Shown piece after piece: positions 1 to 6,114 of a stretch of DNA of 9,280 nucleotides. Origin of the DNA: Candidatus Krumholzibacteriia bacterium (lineage in GTDB: Bacteria > Krumholzibacteriota > Krumholzibacteriia > LZORAL124-64-63). The stretch is from contig JADGEP010000137.1 in assembly GCA_016744275.1 (NCBI GenBank), positions 1-9,280 of the forward strand. Reading direction: 5' to 3'. Made by a program: the position numbers and the translations under genes. Positions within the stretch are counted from its first letter, which is position 1. Each line of letters begins with the position of its first letter. A model generated the notes under the pieces. It saw nothing but the letters and a program-made list of their open reading frames with translations, was not told the origin of the DNA and did not search any database.

Positions 1-1
1 G

Positions 2-751
2 GACCGAATGTTGACCTGTGACGCGGTGGTCAACCTGGCCGGAGAGTCGGTGGCGACCGGGCGGTGGACGCGGCAGAAAAAAAACAGGATCCGGCGGTCA
101 CGTTTGGCAGTGACGGGCAATATTGCCTCGGCCCTGGGCGACAGCGGGCGCGCCATGAGCCTGGTCAGTGCTTCGGCCGTTGGGTTTTATGGCAACCGCG
201 ATGGCGACGCCCTTGGTGAGGATGAACAGCCAGGGCAAGATTTTCTGGCCCGCTTGGCGGTGGAGTGGGAACACACCGCCAGCGAAGCGGCCCGGGAAAA
301 TGTCCGGGTGGTTCTTTTGCGCATTGGCGTGGTGCTATCACCCGAAGGCGGGGCGTTGGCGCAGATGGTGCCGCCATTCAACTGGGGGCTTGGAGGTCCC
401 TTGGGCAATGGGCGCCAGTATTTCCCCTGGATCCATGTTCAGGATCTGGTGCGGATCATTCTTTTTACTCTGGATAACGAAGGTATCAATGGCCCGGTCA
501 ACGCAGTGGTGCCCATTGCTGTCATGCAGCACGAATTTGCCACGGCCCTGGCCGGCGCCTTGGGCAAGCGCTCGTGGTTGGCGGCGCCCCGGCCGGCACT
601 GAAGCTGGTTCTGGGTGAAAAGGCGGGCATGATTCTGGGCAGCCAGCGAGCAGTGCCGAATGTGTTGAAGGCCAATGGCTTCCGCTTCACCTTCGGCGAA
701 TTGGACAAGGCCCTGCGGGATCTGTTCCCGCTCGGGCCCGAGGGGTCCTAG
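2..751 (+). CDS. TIGR01777 family SDR epimerase, N-terminus missing
   Basis: This is the C-terminal ~249 residues of an NAD(P)-dependent, epimerase-like extended short-chain dehydrogenase of the TIGR01777/YfcH family. The reading frame is open to the left edge, so the ATG at position 8 is probably internal. The family is usually about 300 residues, so the N-terminal Rossmann strand with the glycine-rich loop lies outside the window. Family marks seen in order are DAVVNLAGE near the visible start, GRWTRQKKNRIRRSR, SASAVGFYG (active-site region), the proline-rich MVPPFNWGLGGPLGNG, WIHVQDLV, and a C-terminal DUF1731-like tail with LGSQRAVPNVLKANGF. The true substrate of this family is poorly known. 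The gene ends 27 bp from the convergent dehydrogenase operon, and its stop codon lies inside a probable terminator hairpin. Family assignment is firm; function is not. Confidence 0.9.
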   Translation, partial: DRMLTCDAVVNLAGESVATGRWTRQKKNRIRRSRLAVTGNIASALGDSGRAMSLVSASAVGFYGNRDGDALGEDEQPGQDFLARLAVEWEHTASEAARENVRVVLLRIGVVLSPEGGALAQMVPPFNWGLGGPLGNGRQYFPWIHVQDLVRIILFTLDNEGINGPVNAVVPIAVMQHEFATALAGALGKRSWLAAPRPALKLVLGEKAGMILGSQRAVPNVLKANGFRFTFGELDKALRDLFPLGPEGS

Positions 752-775
752 GATTTCGCCAGCTAGCCCCTTTTT
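742..775 (+). terminator. Probable Rho-independent terminator of the SDR gene
   Basis: GGGG (742-745) pairs with CCCC (767-770), and CTAG (748-751) pairs with CTAG (763-766), with a two-base TC bulge. The loop is about 11 nt and five T residues follow (771-775). The stop codon of the SDR gene is part of the stem. Read from the other strand, the hairpin has no T-tract after it, so it should not stop the convergent minus-strand operon. The bulge makes this a moderate candidate. Confidence 0.5.
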
Positions 776-778
776 CCG

Positions 779-1963
779 TTAACCCACCACAAAGGCATCC
801 GCCTGCAATTCTCCCTTTTCAAATCGGTCCAGCGAAAGGCTGGTGATGATTTCGTCCGGTTGTCCGGTGGTGATCTGGGCGGCCATGCGTTTCCCCGTCA
901 CGGGGCCGAGCATGAAACCGTGGCCGCTGAATCCGCAGATGTGGTGGTAGCCTTGCAAGCCGGGCACCCCGCCGAGGATGGGGCGATGGTCAGGCGTGAC
1001 GTCGTACATGCCCGCCCACTGGCGCATCATGCGCACGTCTGCGGCACGGGGGTAGAGCTGGGTCAAGGCCCGGGCGAAACGCACCGCAAATCGCAGCTGG
1101 CTGCGGGTGTCGAAATCCGCCGGATCTTCCCACTGGGGTTCATCCGGGTCGCCAATGCCGCCGACGATTTCTCCCCGCAAGCTCTGGCTGAAATAGATGC
1201 CGTTGGTGATGGAAATGACCATGGGGTCAAGGAACGGTTTCAGCGATTCGCTGACCATGATCTCGTGGCGTTCCTGACGATTGGGCAAATCCACGCCGAC
1301 CTTGGCGGCCATGTGGCGGGCCCAGGGGCCAGCGCAGTTGACGACCACCGGTGCATTGATACGCCCACGGTCGGTTTCCACGCCCAGGATGCGTCCGCCA
1401 TCGCTGAGGATGTCCTGCACTCCGGTGCGGATAAATATCTTCACGCCGGCACGGTGGCAGGCACGGGCATAGCCCCAGACCACGGCGAAGGGATAGGCAG
1501 TGCCGTCCCGAGGGCAAAATGTGGCGCCCTTGAGTCTTGAAATGTCCAGATCCGGCACGATCTTGAGGCATTCTTCAGGCTGCAGGAACTCTGTCGGCAC
1601 GTTGCATTTGTTTTGCAATGTCACCGCGGTGCGCAGGGCCGGCAGATCGGATTCACTTTCGGTGATCATCAGGTAGCCGCCCTGGCGGAAGAAAACCTGG
1701 TAGCCCAACTCGGTCGACATGTTCTCGTAGGCCGTCACGCTTTCCTGGGCCAGGCGAATATTCTCTTCGGTCGTCCACTGCTGCCGGATGCCACCACCAC
1801 AACGGCCGGTTGACCCGCTGCCGATGTATTGCTTTTCGATGACGACCACATTCTTCAGTCCGCTTTTGGCCAACTCGTAGGCTGTGGCCAGGCCATTGAT
1901 GCCGCCACCGATGATGACAGCGTCGGCTGAGGCGGGTACGGGTCCACTGGAAAGGGGAATCAT
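779..1963 (-). CDS. SoxB/HcnC-like FAD-dependent amine/amino-acid dehydrogenase (beta subunit)
   Basis: This 394-residue flavoprotein of the DAO/DadA superfamily most resembles the catalytic beta subunits of heteromeric sarcosine oxidase (SoxB), hydrogen cyanide synthase (HcnC), archaeal proline dehydrogenase and D-hydroxyproline dehydrogenase. These oxidise a C-N bond in an amino acid or secondary amine. The FAD-binding GGGINGLA is at residues 19-26, with the ribose-binding acid at E43. GSTGRCGGGIRQQW (50-63) is typical of the SoxB/HcnC branch. WGYARA (163-168), VVNCAGPWA near 209, TPDHRPILGG near 320 and GFSGHGFMLGP near 345-355 follow. The RHD segment before WGYARA, where I recall true SoxB carrying its covalent-FMN histidine, reads AYPF here. 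No signal peptide or membrane segment is seen, so it is cytoplasmic or peripheral. The start overlaps the upstream BFD gene by 4 nt and has a strong AGGAGG. It is the last gene of the operon. Substrate unknown. Confidence 0.9.
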   Translation of the reverse strand: MIPLSSGPVPASADAVIIGGGINGLATAYELAKSGLKNVVVIEKQYIGSGSTGRCGGGIRQQWTTEENIRLAQESVTAYENMSTELGYQVFFRQGGYLMITESESDLPALRTAVTLQNKCNVPTEFLQPEECLKIVPDLDISRLKGATFCPRDGTAYPFAVVWGYARACHRAGVKIFIRTGVQDILSDGGRILGVETDRGRINAPVVVNCAGPWARHMAAKVGVDLPNRQERHEIMVSESLKPFLDPMVISITNGIYFSQSLRGEIVGGIGDPDEPQWEDPADFDTRSQLRFAVRFARALTQLYPRAADVRMMRQWAGMYDVTPDHRPILGGVPGLQGYHHICGFSGHGFMLGPVTGKRMAAQITTGQPDEIITSLSLDRFEKGELQADAFVVG

Positions 1964-2286
1964 GCGCCGTCCTCCTGGTTGCCGGAATCCGTATCACCGG
2001 CGGCAAGGTCCAAGCCTGCCAATTGGGCAAAAGTCAGCGGCTCGGCAGGTGGCCGGATATTCGTCAGGCGAATCTCACTGGGCTGCAATCCGCGCAGTTC
2101 AGCCAATTCGCCGGCGGCTTCGCTGAGGCAGCCTTTGCCCTGACAGAACCCGGTCCCCAGACCTGTGTAACGCTTCAGGGATTCCATTTCGGTGAAGCCT
2201 TCTTTGTAGGCTTGGTGAAATTCTTGCAGAGTCACGTCTTCACATCGGCAGAGAAAGATTCGATTGGCTGCAGAACGGGCACTCAT
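1960..2286 (-). CDS. BFD-like [2Fe-2S] protein, small subunit of the dehydrogenase
   Basis: This 108-residue protein is a stand-alone version of the bacterioferritin-associated ferredoxin-like (Fer2_BFD) domain. Four cysteines, C13, C15, C48 and C53, give CxC-X32-C-X4-C. The second pair sits in TGLGTGFCQGKGC, the form seen in SoxA, HcnB and proline dehydrogenase alpha subunits rather than in Bfd itself, which ends CxxC. After the cluster domain comes a ~50-residue tail with RLTNIRPPAEPLTFAQLAGL. This matches the segment that normally follows the BFD domain in SoxA-type proteins, so the gene looks like a piece of such a subunit encoded separately. It likely carries one [2Fe-2S] cluster that relays electrons between the flavin subunits. 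It overlaps both neighbours by 4 nt (ATGA) and has AGGTGA at 2291-2296 as ribosome site. Confidence 0.87.
   Translation of the reverse strand: MSARSAANRIFLCRCEDVTLQEFHQAYKEGFTEMESLKRYTGLGTGFCQGKGCLSEAAGELAELRGLQPSEIRLTNIRPPAEPLTFAQLAGLDLAAGDTDSGNQEDGA
1971..1976 (-). promoter_or_regulatory. Ribosome binding site of the SoxB-like gene
   Basis: On the minus strand AGGAGG lies 7 nt before the ATG at 1963, inside the last codons of the BFD-like gene. It is a full consensus Shine-Dalgarno, so the ATG overlapping the upstream stop is the real start and the protein can be made in quantity besides by translational coupling. Confidence 0.85.
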
Positions 2287-3749
2287 GATTTCACCTGATC
2301 CGTGGGCAAGAGGCCAAGGGCTTCGCCGGCGAAGGAGATTTCCGCTCCGCCAGGCAAGGCCTGTTTGAATATGCGGTCTTCACTTTCTTGGCATCCGCGG
2401 GGGACGAAGCCGCCGCGCTGCGGCACCAACGCCAGGTCGGCGCCCAGTTGATACGGGATGTCGTAGGCGGGTTTGCCGGTATTGCAAATGACTGCCAGGT
2501 CGGCTTCCAGGTGCATATGGCTGCCCGTGGGGCCCGGTGCGGAACCGTGGGGGTCGAACGTGGCCTGAACCTTGTGGCCACCGATGCCCTTGATCTCTTT
2601 AAGCACAACCCCGGTATTGAGCGACCACTTCAGATCGACCGCAGCGGCCACTTCGGATTGGCACCCCGATTCGGTGACGACCAGGTTCAGGGTGGCCCCG
2701 CGGGATGCCAGGAGTGCGGCGCACAGCCAGAAGTCGAGACCACCGCCGATCAGCACGGCGTGGCGGCCGTTGACCTGCAAGCCATCACGGGTCAGCAACC
2801 GGTACAGGGCGCGAGGTCCGAAAAGGCCTGGCGTATCGTTGCCCGGAAACAATCCGATGGTGTCCAGGGCGCCAGCGGCCCACACCAAATTGTCGAAACG
2901 GGCGGTCATCAAGTTGTCGCCCTGCCGCACCAGCACGCCGTCGGGAAAATAGCCAGCAACGGCTTTGGCTGCGCCCATGAACTGGACTGCACTATTTGCC
3001 GCCAAGCCATCGGCCGCGCTTTCAATGCGTTCCAGGGCAGAAGCCAGAGTGGGAAAGCGCGCCAAGGTGCCGTTGCGGTCGGCCGCCAGTTCTCTCAGAG
3101 CGGCCAGTCGCTGACCACCGGCGATGGCGCAGTCGTCCACCAGCAGAGTCCTGCCCGCCAGGTGCCGGGCCGCTTGCAGGCCGGTCGGCCCAGCGCCCAC
3201 CACGATGTTGGCGAACCGGCCCAAATCTGCCTTCTGAGTAGTCACTTCGGCAGCCGGGGCAGCAGGCAAGGCGCGCACGCCACGGGCGGCATCGGGCAGG
3301 CGGCCCACGCCGGTCAGGGGACGGATGCGGTCCAGGAAAAAGCGGCTCAGGCTCGCGGGCTTGGTGAACCACTTGTAGTAGAAGCCGACCGGCATCCAGG
3401 CGCTGCCCAGAGAAAGCAGTTTCTGCATGGGAGCGCCATAAAAGGCACCGGTGTCCTGGGTATTGACCTCCATGCCCGGAAGCACGGTGGTCTCACAGGT
3501 GCGCACATTGGGCACACCGTCCACGCGCATCAGGCAGTTGGTGCAATGGCCGCGGGCACAGGTGACCCCGCGCGGGCGGCCATATTTGTGGGAATGGGAA
3601 AGATGCCGCACACCGTGGTCCCACAGTGCTACTGCCAAGCTGGTGTCCGGGCGACAGGACACGGCCTTGCCATCAAAGGTGATGGTGGCCTTGTTCGTAT
3701 CCGAATCCGAGGCCGGATTCGGGAGAGGATTCTGTGCCAAAGGGGCCAT
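2283..3749 (-). CDS. SoxA/HcnAB-like ferredoxin-FAD oxidoreductase subunit (alpha)
   Basis: This is the electron-transfer flavoprotein subunit of the dehydrogenase, 488 residues from ATG 3749. The N-terminal Fer2_4-type ferredoxin domain (about 20-100) has cysteines 64, 69, 72 and 85 (CX4CX2CX12C) following GRPRG, enough to bind a [2Fe-2S] cluster. A linker with MPVGFYYKWF (near 119-128) is characteristic of SoxA. The FAD-binding Rossmann motif VVGAGPTGLQAA (about 183-194) is followed by LLVDD and GGQ. A second Rossmann segment near 333 reads LIGGGLDFWL and lacks the last glycine of GxGxxG, so NAD(P)H binding there is doubtful. The protein stops where SoxA and HcnB carry a BFD-like domain; that domain is the next gene. 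No GcvT-like folate-binding half is present. A TTG at 3782 would add 11 residues. Neither start has a well-spaced Shine-Dalgarno, and I prefer the ATG. First gene of the operon. Confidence 0.87.
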   Translation of the reverse strand: MAPLAQNPLPNPASDSDTNKATITFDGKAVSCRPDTSLAVALWDHGVRHLSHSHKYGRPRGVTCARGHCTNCLMRVDGVPNVRTCETTVLPGMEVNTQDTGAFYGAPMQKLLSLGSAWMPVGFYYKWFTKPASLSRFFLDRIRPLTGVGRLPDAARGVRALPAAPAAEVTTQKADLGRFANIVVGAGPTGLQAARHLAGRTLLVDDCAIAGGQRLAALRELAADRNGTLARFPTLASALERIESAADGLAANSAVQFMGAAKAVAGYFPDGVLVRQGDNLMTARFDNLVWAAGALDTIGLFPGNDTPGLFGPRALYRLLTRDGLQVNGRHAVLIGGGLDFWLCAALLASRGATLNLVVTESGCQSEVAAAVDLKWSLNTGVVLKEIKGIGGHKVQATFDPHGSAPGPTGSHMHLEADLAVICNTGKPAYDIPYQLGADLALVPQRGGFVPRGCQESEDRIFKQALPGGAEISFAGEALGLLPTDQVKS

Positions 3750-3838
3750 CCTTTCGGAGCTGATTTCCCAGTGGTGAACCAAGCGGTTCAGGCCCCGAAA
3801 ATAGGCTTCGCGTCGGGCTGCGGCAAGCTCAGTGTGTC

Positions 3839-3867
3839 ATTATGAGGCCCTGTTTTTTTGATGCCAA
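3839..3867 (-). promoter_or_regulatory. Sigma-70-type promoter of the dehydrogenase operon
   Basis: On the minus strand TTGGCA (3862-3867) and CATAAT (3839-3844) are separated by exactly 17 bp. Each hexamer matches the consensus at five of six positions. The spacer contains a seven-A run. Transcription would start near 3832, giving a leader of about 80 nt to the ATG at 3749 or about 50 nt to the TTG at 3782. It is the best-matching promoter in the window. Confidence 0.7.
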
Positions 3868-3909
3868 ATGAGCAAGATATTTCTGGTTTTGGCGCACTTG
3901 GCGGTTCAT

Positions 3910-3935
3910 TTTACAGCCAGACCATGTTCTAGATA
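3910..3935 (+). promoter_or_regulatory. Weak candidate promoter of the glutamine synthetase gene
   Basis: TTTACA (3910-3915) resembles a -35 box, and TAGATA (3930-3935) or the overlapping GATACA (3932-3937) could serve as -10, but spacing (14 or 16 bp) and match are poor. I looked for a sigma-54 GG-N10-GC element in the region and did not find one. The rest of the 211-bp intergenic region shows no clear operator. Confidence 0.25.
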
Positions 3936-3949
3936 CACCAAGCCAACCC

Positions 3950-3954
3950 AGAGG
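3950..3954 (+). promoter_or_regulatory. Ribosome binding site that fixes the glnA start
   Basis: AGAGG lies 6 nt before ATG 3961. The open frame extends upstream to an ATG at 3868, but that extension overlaps the divergent promoter and encodes residues unlike the family. The Shine-Dalgarno therefore supports 3961. Confidence 0.75.
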
Positions 3955-3960
3955 TTAGCC

Positions 3961-5331
3961 ATGTCAGCGAAAAAACTGGCGGACGTCCGCGCCCTGGCGG
4001 AGAAACACCGCGTCGAATTCGTCGATCTCAAAATGCTGGATCTGACCGGCCGCTTGCATCATATCAGTTTCCCCATAGACCGCCTGGATGAAGGTGTGTG
4101 CCGCAACGGGATCGGTTTTGACGGTTCGAGCTATGGCTTCCTGAAAGTCGAAAACAGCGACATGGTCTTGGTGCCGGATCTGAATACAGCGGCCGTCGAT
4201 CCCTTCCGCAAGCGGTCCACCTTGACCATGTTTGCCGAAGCCCGGTTGACTGATGCGGATCGCACGCCCTTTCCTCAGGACAGTCGCGCGGTGGCCCGCA
4301 AAGCCGAGCAGGCCATGCGCGATGCCGGCGTAGCCGACACTTCGCAGTGGGGGCCGGAATACGAATTCCACATTTTTGACGAAGCCAGTTTTGGCACCAC
4401 TGAGAACAACAGCTCGTTTGGTGTCGTTAGCGGTGAGACGTTTTTCCAGAACGCCTACCATGCCTGCAATCCCCACGACAAATACGACGACTTCCGCGAC
4501 GAAGTGTGTGCGGTCATGCGCGACTTTGGCATCCCGGTGCGTTATCACCACCACGAAGTGGGGGCGCAGGGTCAACAGGAAATCGAAGGCTGGTTCGCGG
4601 ACCTGCCCACCACCGGTGACCACGCCGTATTGACGAAGTACATCCTGTTCAACCTAGCGGAGCAGCACGGCCTGAAGGTCACTTTCATGCCCAAGCCTTT
4701 GTATGACAATGCGGGCAGCGGATGGCACTTGCACCAGTTCCTGCTCAAGGGCGGGCGCAATGTCTTCGATGACGAGAACGGCTATGCGAATTTGTCCGAG
4801 ACGGCGATGCATTACATCGGCGGCATTCTGACCCACGCCGATGCCCTCTGCGCGTTCACCAATCCGAGCACCAATAGCTTCAAGCGCCTCGTGCCCGGCT
4901 TCGAGGCACCGACGGTGCGCACCTTCGGGCGCAGCAACCGGGGCGCCGCCATCCGGATTCCCAGCTATGTCACCGACCCGATGTTGCGCCGCCTGGAATA
5001 CCGCCCGCCCGATCTGACGGCCAATCCGTATTTGTGCGCGTCGGCCATCCTGATGGCGGGCCTGGACGGAGTGATCAACAAGATCGATCCGGTCAAAGCC
5101 GGCTATGCGCCGGAAGATGCCCCGTCTGATACGCGGCAGCCACAGGATTTCCTGCCCCGCACCCTGGCTGATTCTTTGGATGCGATGGAAGCCAGTCATG
5201 AGTTCCTGTTGCGTGGCGGCGTGTTCCCGGAGGCCTTGATCCGGCGCTGGCTGGAGATCAAACGTGGCGAGATTGATGCGATCAGCACCCGGCCGCATCC
5301 TTACGAGTTCACGATGTACTTTGACTTCTAG
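3961..5331 (+). CDS. glnA: Glutamine synthetase, type I
   Basis: This 456-residue enzyme of the glutamine synthetase I family makes glutamine from glutamate, ammonium and ATP. The N-terminal beta-grasp domain carries GFDGSS (52-57) and SDM (66-68). The catalytic domain carries GPEYEF (E133, E135), HHHEVG with E199 and E207 as metal ligands, FMPKP, GSGWHLHQ with H256, TNPSTNSFKRLVPGFE (R309, E315), RSNRGAAIRIP (R324, R327, R332), RLEYR (R348) and TANPY. The C-terminal RPHPYEF is like GSI-beta. Length is between GSI-alpha (~444) and GSI-beta (~469). The NLYDLP adenylylation loop of GSI-beta is absent: after NKIDP the sequence is AGYAPEDAPSD. W255 stands where Met is usual before the active-site His. 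Control by adenylylation is therefore doubtful. It is a single-gene unit, divergent from the dehydrogenase operon. A gamma-glutamyl-amine ligase is a less likely alternative. Confidence 0.9.
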   Translation: MSAKKLADVRALAEKHRVEFVDLKMLDLTGRLHHISFPIDRLDEGVCRNGIGFDGSSYGFLKVENSDMVLVPDLNTAAVDPFRKRSTLTMFAEARLTDADRTPFPQDSRAVARKAEQAMRDAGVADTSQWGPEYEFHIFDEASFGTTENNSSFGVVSGETFFQNAYHACNPHDKYDDFRDEVCAVMRDFGIPVRYHHHEVGAQGQQEIEGWFADLPTTGDHAVLTKYILFNLAEQHGLKVTFMPKPLYDNAGSGWHLHQFLLKGGRNVFDDENGYANLSETAMHYIGGILTHADALCAFTNPSTNSFKRLVPGFEAPTVRTFGRSNRGAAIRIPSYVTDPMLRRLEYRPPDLTANPYLCASAILMAGLDGVINKIDPVKAGYAPEDAPSDTRQPQDFLPRTLADSLDAMEASHEFLLRGGVFPEALIRRWLEIKRGEIDAISTRPHPYEFTMYFDF

Positions 5332-5388
5332 GCCGGTGGCCGTCTGGTGACGGTTTCGAGGTCTGGTGGATCTGTTCAGTCTGAAAAT

Positions 5389-5416
5389 GGGGCCCCACTC
5401 GGGGTCCTGTTTTATT
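5389..5416 (+). terminator. Rho-independent terminator after glnA
   Basis: GGGGCCCC (5389-5396) and GGGGTCCT (5401-5408) form a stem of up to 8 bp, including two G-U pairs, closed by the tetraloop ACTC. GTTTTATT follows and an A-run precedes. It lies 58 bp after the glnA stop and separates it from the carbonic anhydrase unit. Confidence 0.8.
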
Positions 5417-5427
5417 GTCACCGGGTA

Positions 5428-5456
5428 TTCCGCAAATCAGCGATTTCGGTTATATT
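5428..5456 (+). promoter_or_regulatory. Candidate promoter of the carbonic anhydrase-yjbQ unit
   Basis: TATATT at 5451-5456 is a good -10 box, but the hexamer 17 bp upstream, TTCCGC (5428-5433), is a poor -35. A short inverted repeat, AAATC-N3-GATTT (5434-5446), fills the spacer and could be an activator or repressor site, or chance. The predicted start would be near 5463, about 28 nt before the ATG. Confidence 0.4.
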
Positions 5457-5480
5457 GCGCGGGCGGACAATTATTTCACC

Positions 5481-5488
5481 AGGAGAGG
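5481..5488 (+). promoter_or_regulatory. Ribosome binding site of the carbonic anhydrase gene
   Basis: AGGAGAGG ends 2 nt before ATG 5491, and its AGGAG core is 5 nt from it. The open frame extends upstream to an ATG at 5347, but that part runs through the glnA terminator and is unlike the family, so 5491 is the start. Confidence 0.8.
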
Positions 5489-5490
5489 CC

Positions 5491-6114
5491 ATGGATAAGA
5501 TCTTCAAGGGTGTGCTTGAATTCCAGCAAGAGGACTTTGAGACTCACCGCGAGTTGTTTACCGAACTGGGGCGCCAGCAAAAGCCGCATACTCTTTTCAT
5601 CGGCTGTTCCGATTCGCGGGTGGTGCCGACGCTGATCACTAAGACCAGCCCGGGCGAACTGTTTCTGGTGCGCAATGTCGCCAATATTGTGCCGCCGTTC
5701 GAAAGTTCGGCCTGCGATGGGGCGACCACCGCGGCCATCGAATACGCCGTCAAGGCCCTGGAGGTCGATACCATCGTGGTGTGCGGCCATTCCAATTGCG
5801 GTGGCTGCGGCGCCATGAACATGGACCCGGCCGAGCTGGAGCACTTGCCCTACACCCGGGAATGGCTGAAGCTCAGCCGCGAAGTGCCGGGGCGAGTGGA
5901 CAAGCTCATGAGCACTGATGACCCGGCCGAACGCGAGTGGCTGACAGAGCAAATCAACATCCTGGTCCAGATGAAAAACCTGCTGACGTTTCCCTACGTG
6001 AAGGAAAAAGTGCTCGCGGGCGCGTTGAATATCCTGGGGTGGTATTACATCATCGAGTCGGGTGAAGTTTTGAATTTCAACGACGCCACCGGGCATTTTG
6101 AGTTGGTGCAATGA
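5491..6114 (+). CDS. Beta-class carbonic anhydrase (CynT-like)
   Basis: This 207-residue zinc enzyme interconverts CO2 and bicarbonate. The beta-class zinc site is complete: C39 and the catalytic dyad D41/R43 in CSDSR, then H100 and C103 in CGHSNCGGCGAM. The opening (KGVLEFQQEDF), LFLVRNVANIVPP, the central AAIEYAVKALEV and the C-terminal LNILGWYYIIESGEVLNF give the full family architecture, and the length is normal. It looks closest to the CynT branch, but no cyanase gene is nearby, so a general bicarbonate-supply or pH role is more likely. No signal peptide is seen, so it is cytoplasmic. Its stop overlaps the start of the YjbQ gene by 4 nt, indicating one mRNA and coupled translation. The glnA terminator upstream makes this the first gene of its unit. 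Confidence 0.96.
   Translation: MDKIFKGVLEFQQEDFETHRELFTELGRQQKPHTLFIGCSDSRVVPTLITKTSPGELFLVRNVANIVPPFESSACDGATTAAIEYAVKALEVDTIVVCGHSNCGGCGAMNMDPAELEHLPYTREWLKLSREVPGRVDKLMSTDDPAEREWLTEQINILVQMKNLLTFPYVKEKVLAGALNILGWYYIIESGEVLNFNDATGHFELVQ

Noticed and set aside
731..742. Perfect palindrome CTCGGGCCCGAG
   Set aside because: It is within the last codons of the SDR gene, has no loop to form a useful hairpin, and is plausible by chance in GC-rich coding DNA.
1960..2286. Bacterioferritin-associated ferredoxin (bfd)
   Set aside because: The second cysteine pair is C-X4-C, not CxxC, there is a long extra tail, no bacterioferritin gene is nearby, and the gene is locked inside the dehydrogenase operon.
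779..3782. Assignment as a hydrogen cyanide synthase operon (hcnABC)
   Set aside because: The subunits are related, but the domain order differs (ferredoxin fused, BFD separate) and several other dehydrogenases share the same families, so cyanide production is not supported.
2388..3845. 485-codon open frame on the plus strand opposite the SoxA-like gene
   Set aside because: It mirrors a gene with clear ferredoxin and FAD motifs. The translation is low-complexity Gly/Gln/His/Ala-rich shadow sequence and runs through the promoter of the minus-strand operon.
3845..3860. GGCCC followed by seven T residues as a terminator
   Set aside because: No plus-strand gene ends upstream and no good stem precedes the T-run; it is the spacer of the minus-strand promoter.
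3889..3910. Possible sigma-54 promoter (TTGGCGCACTTGGCGG) before glnA
   Set aside because: The GG and GC dinucleotides are not 10 bp apart as needed for a -24/-12 element.
3868..3960. N-terminal extension of glutamine synthetase starting at ATG 3868
   Set aside because: The extra 31 residues are unlike the family, overlap the divergent promoter, and a good Shine-Dalgarno precedes ATG 3961.
5347..5490. N-terminal extension of the carbonic anhydrase from ATG 5347
   Set aside because: It reads through the glnA terminator hairpin; ATG 5491 has a strong AGGAGAGG site and gives the normal protein length.
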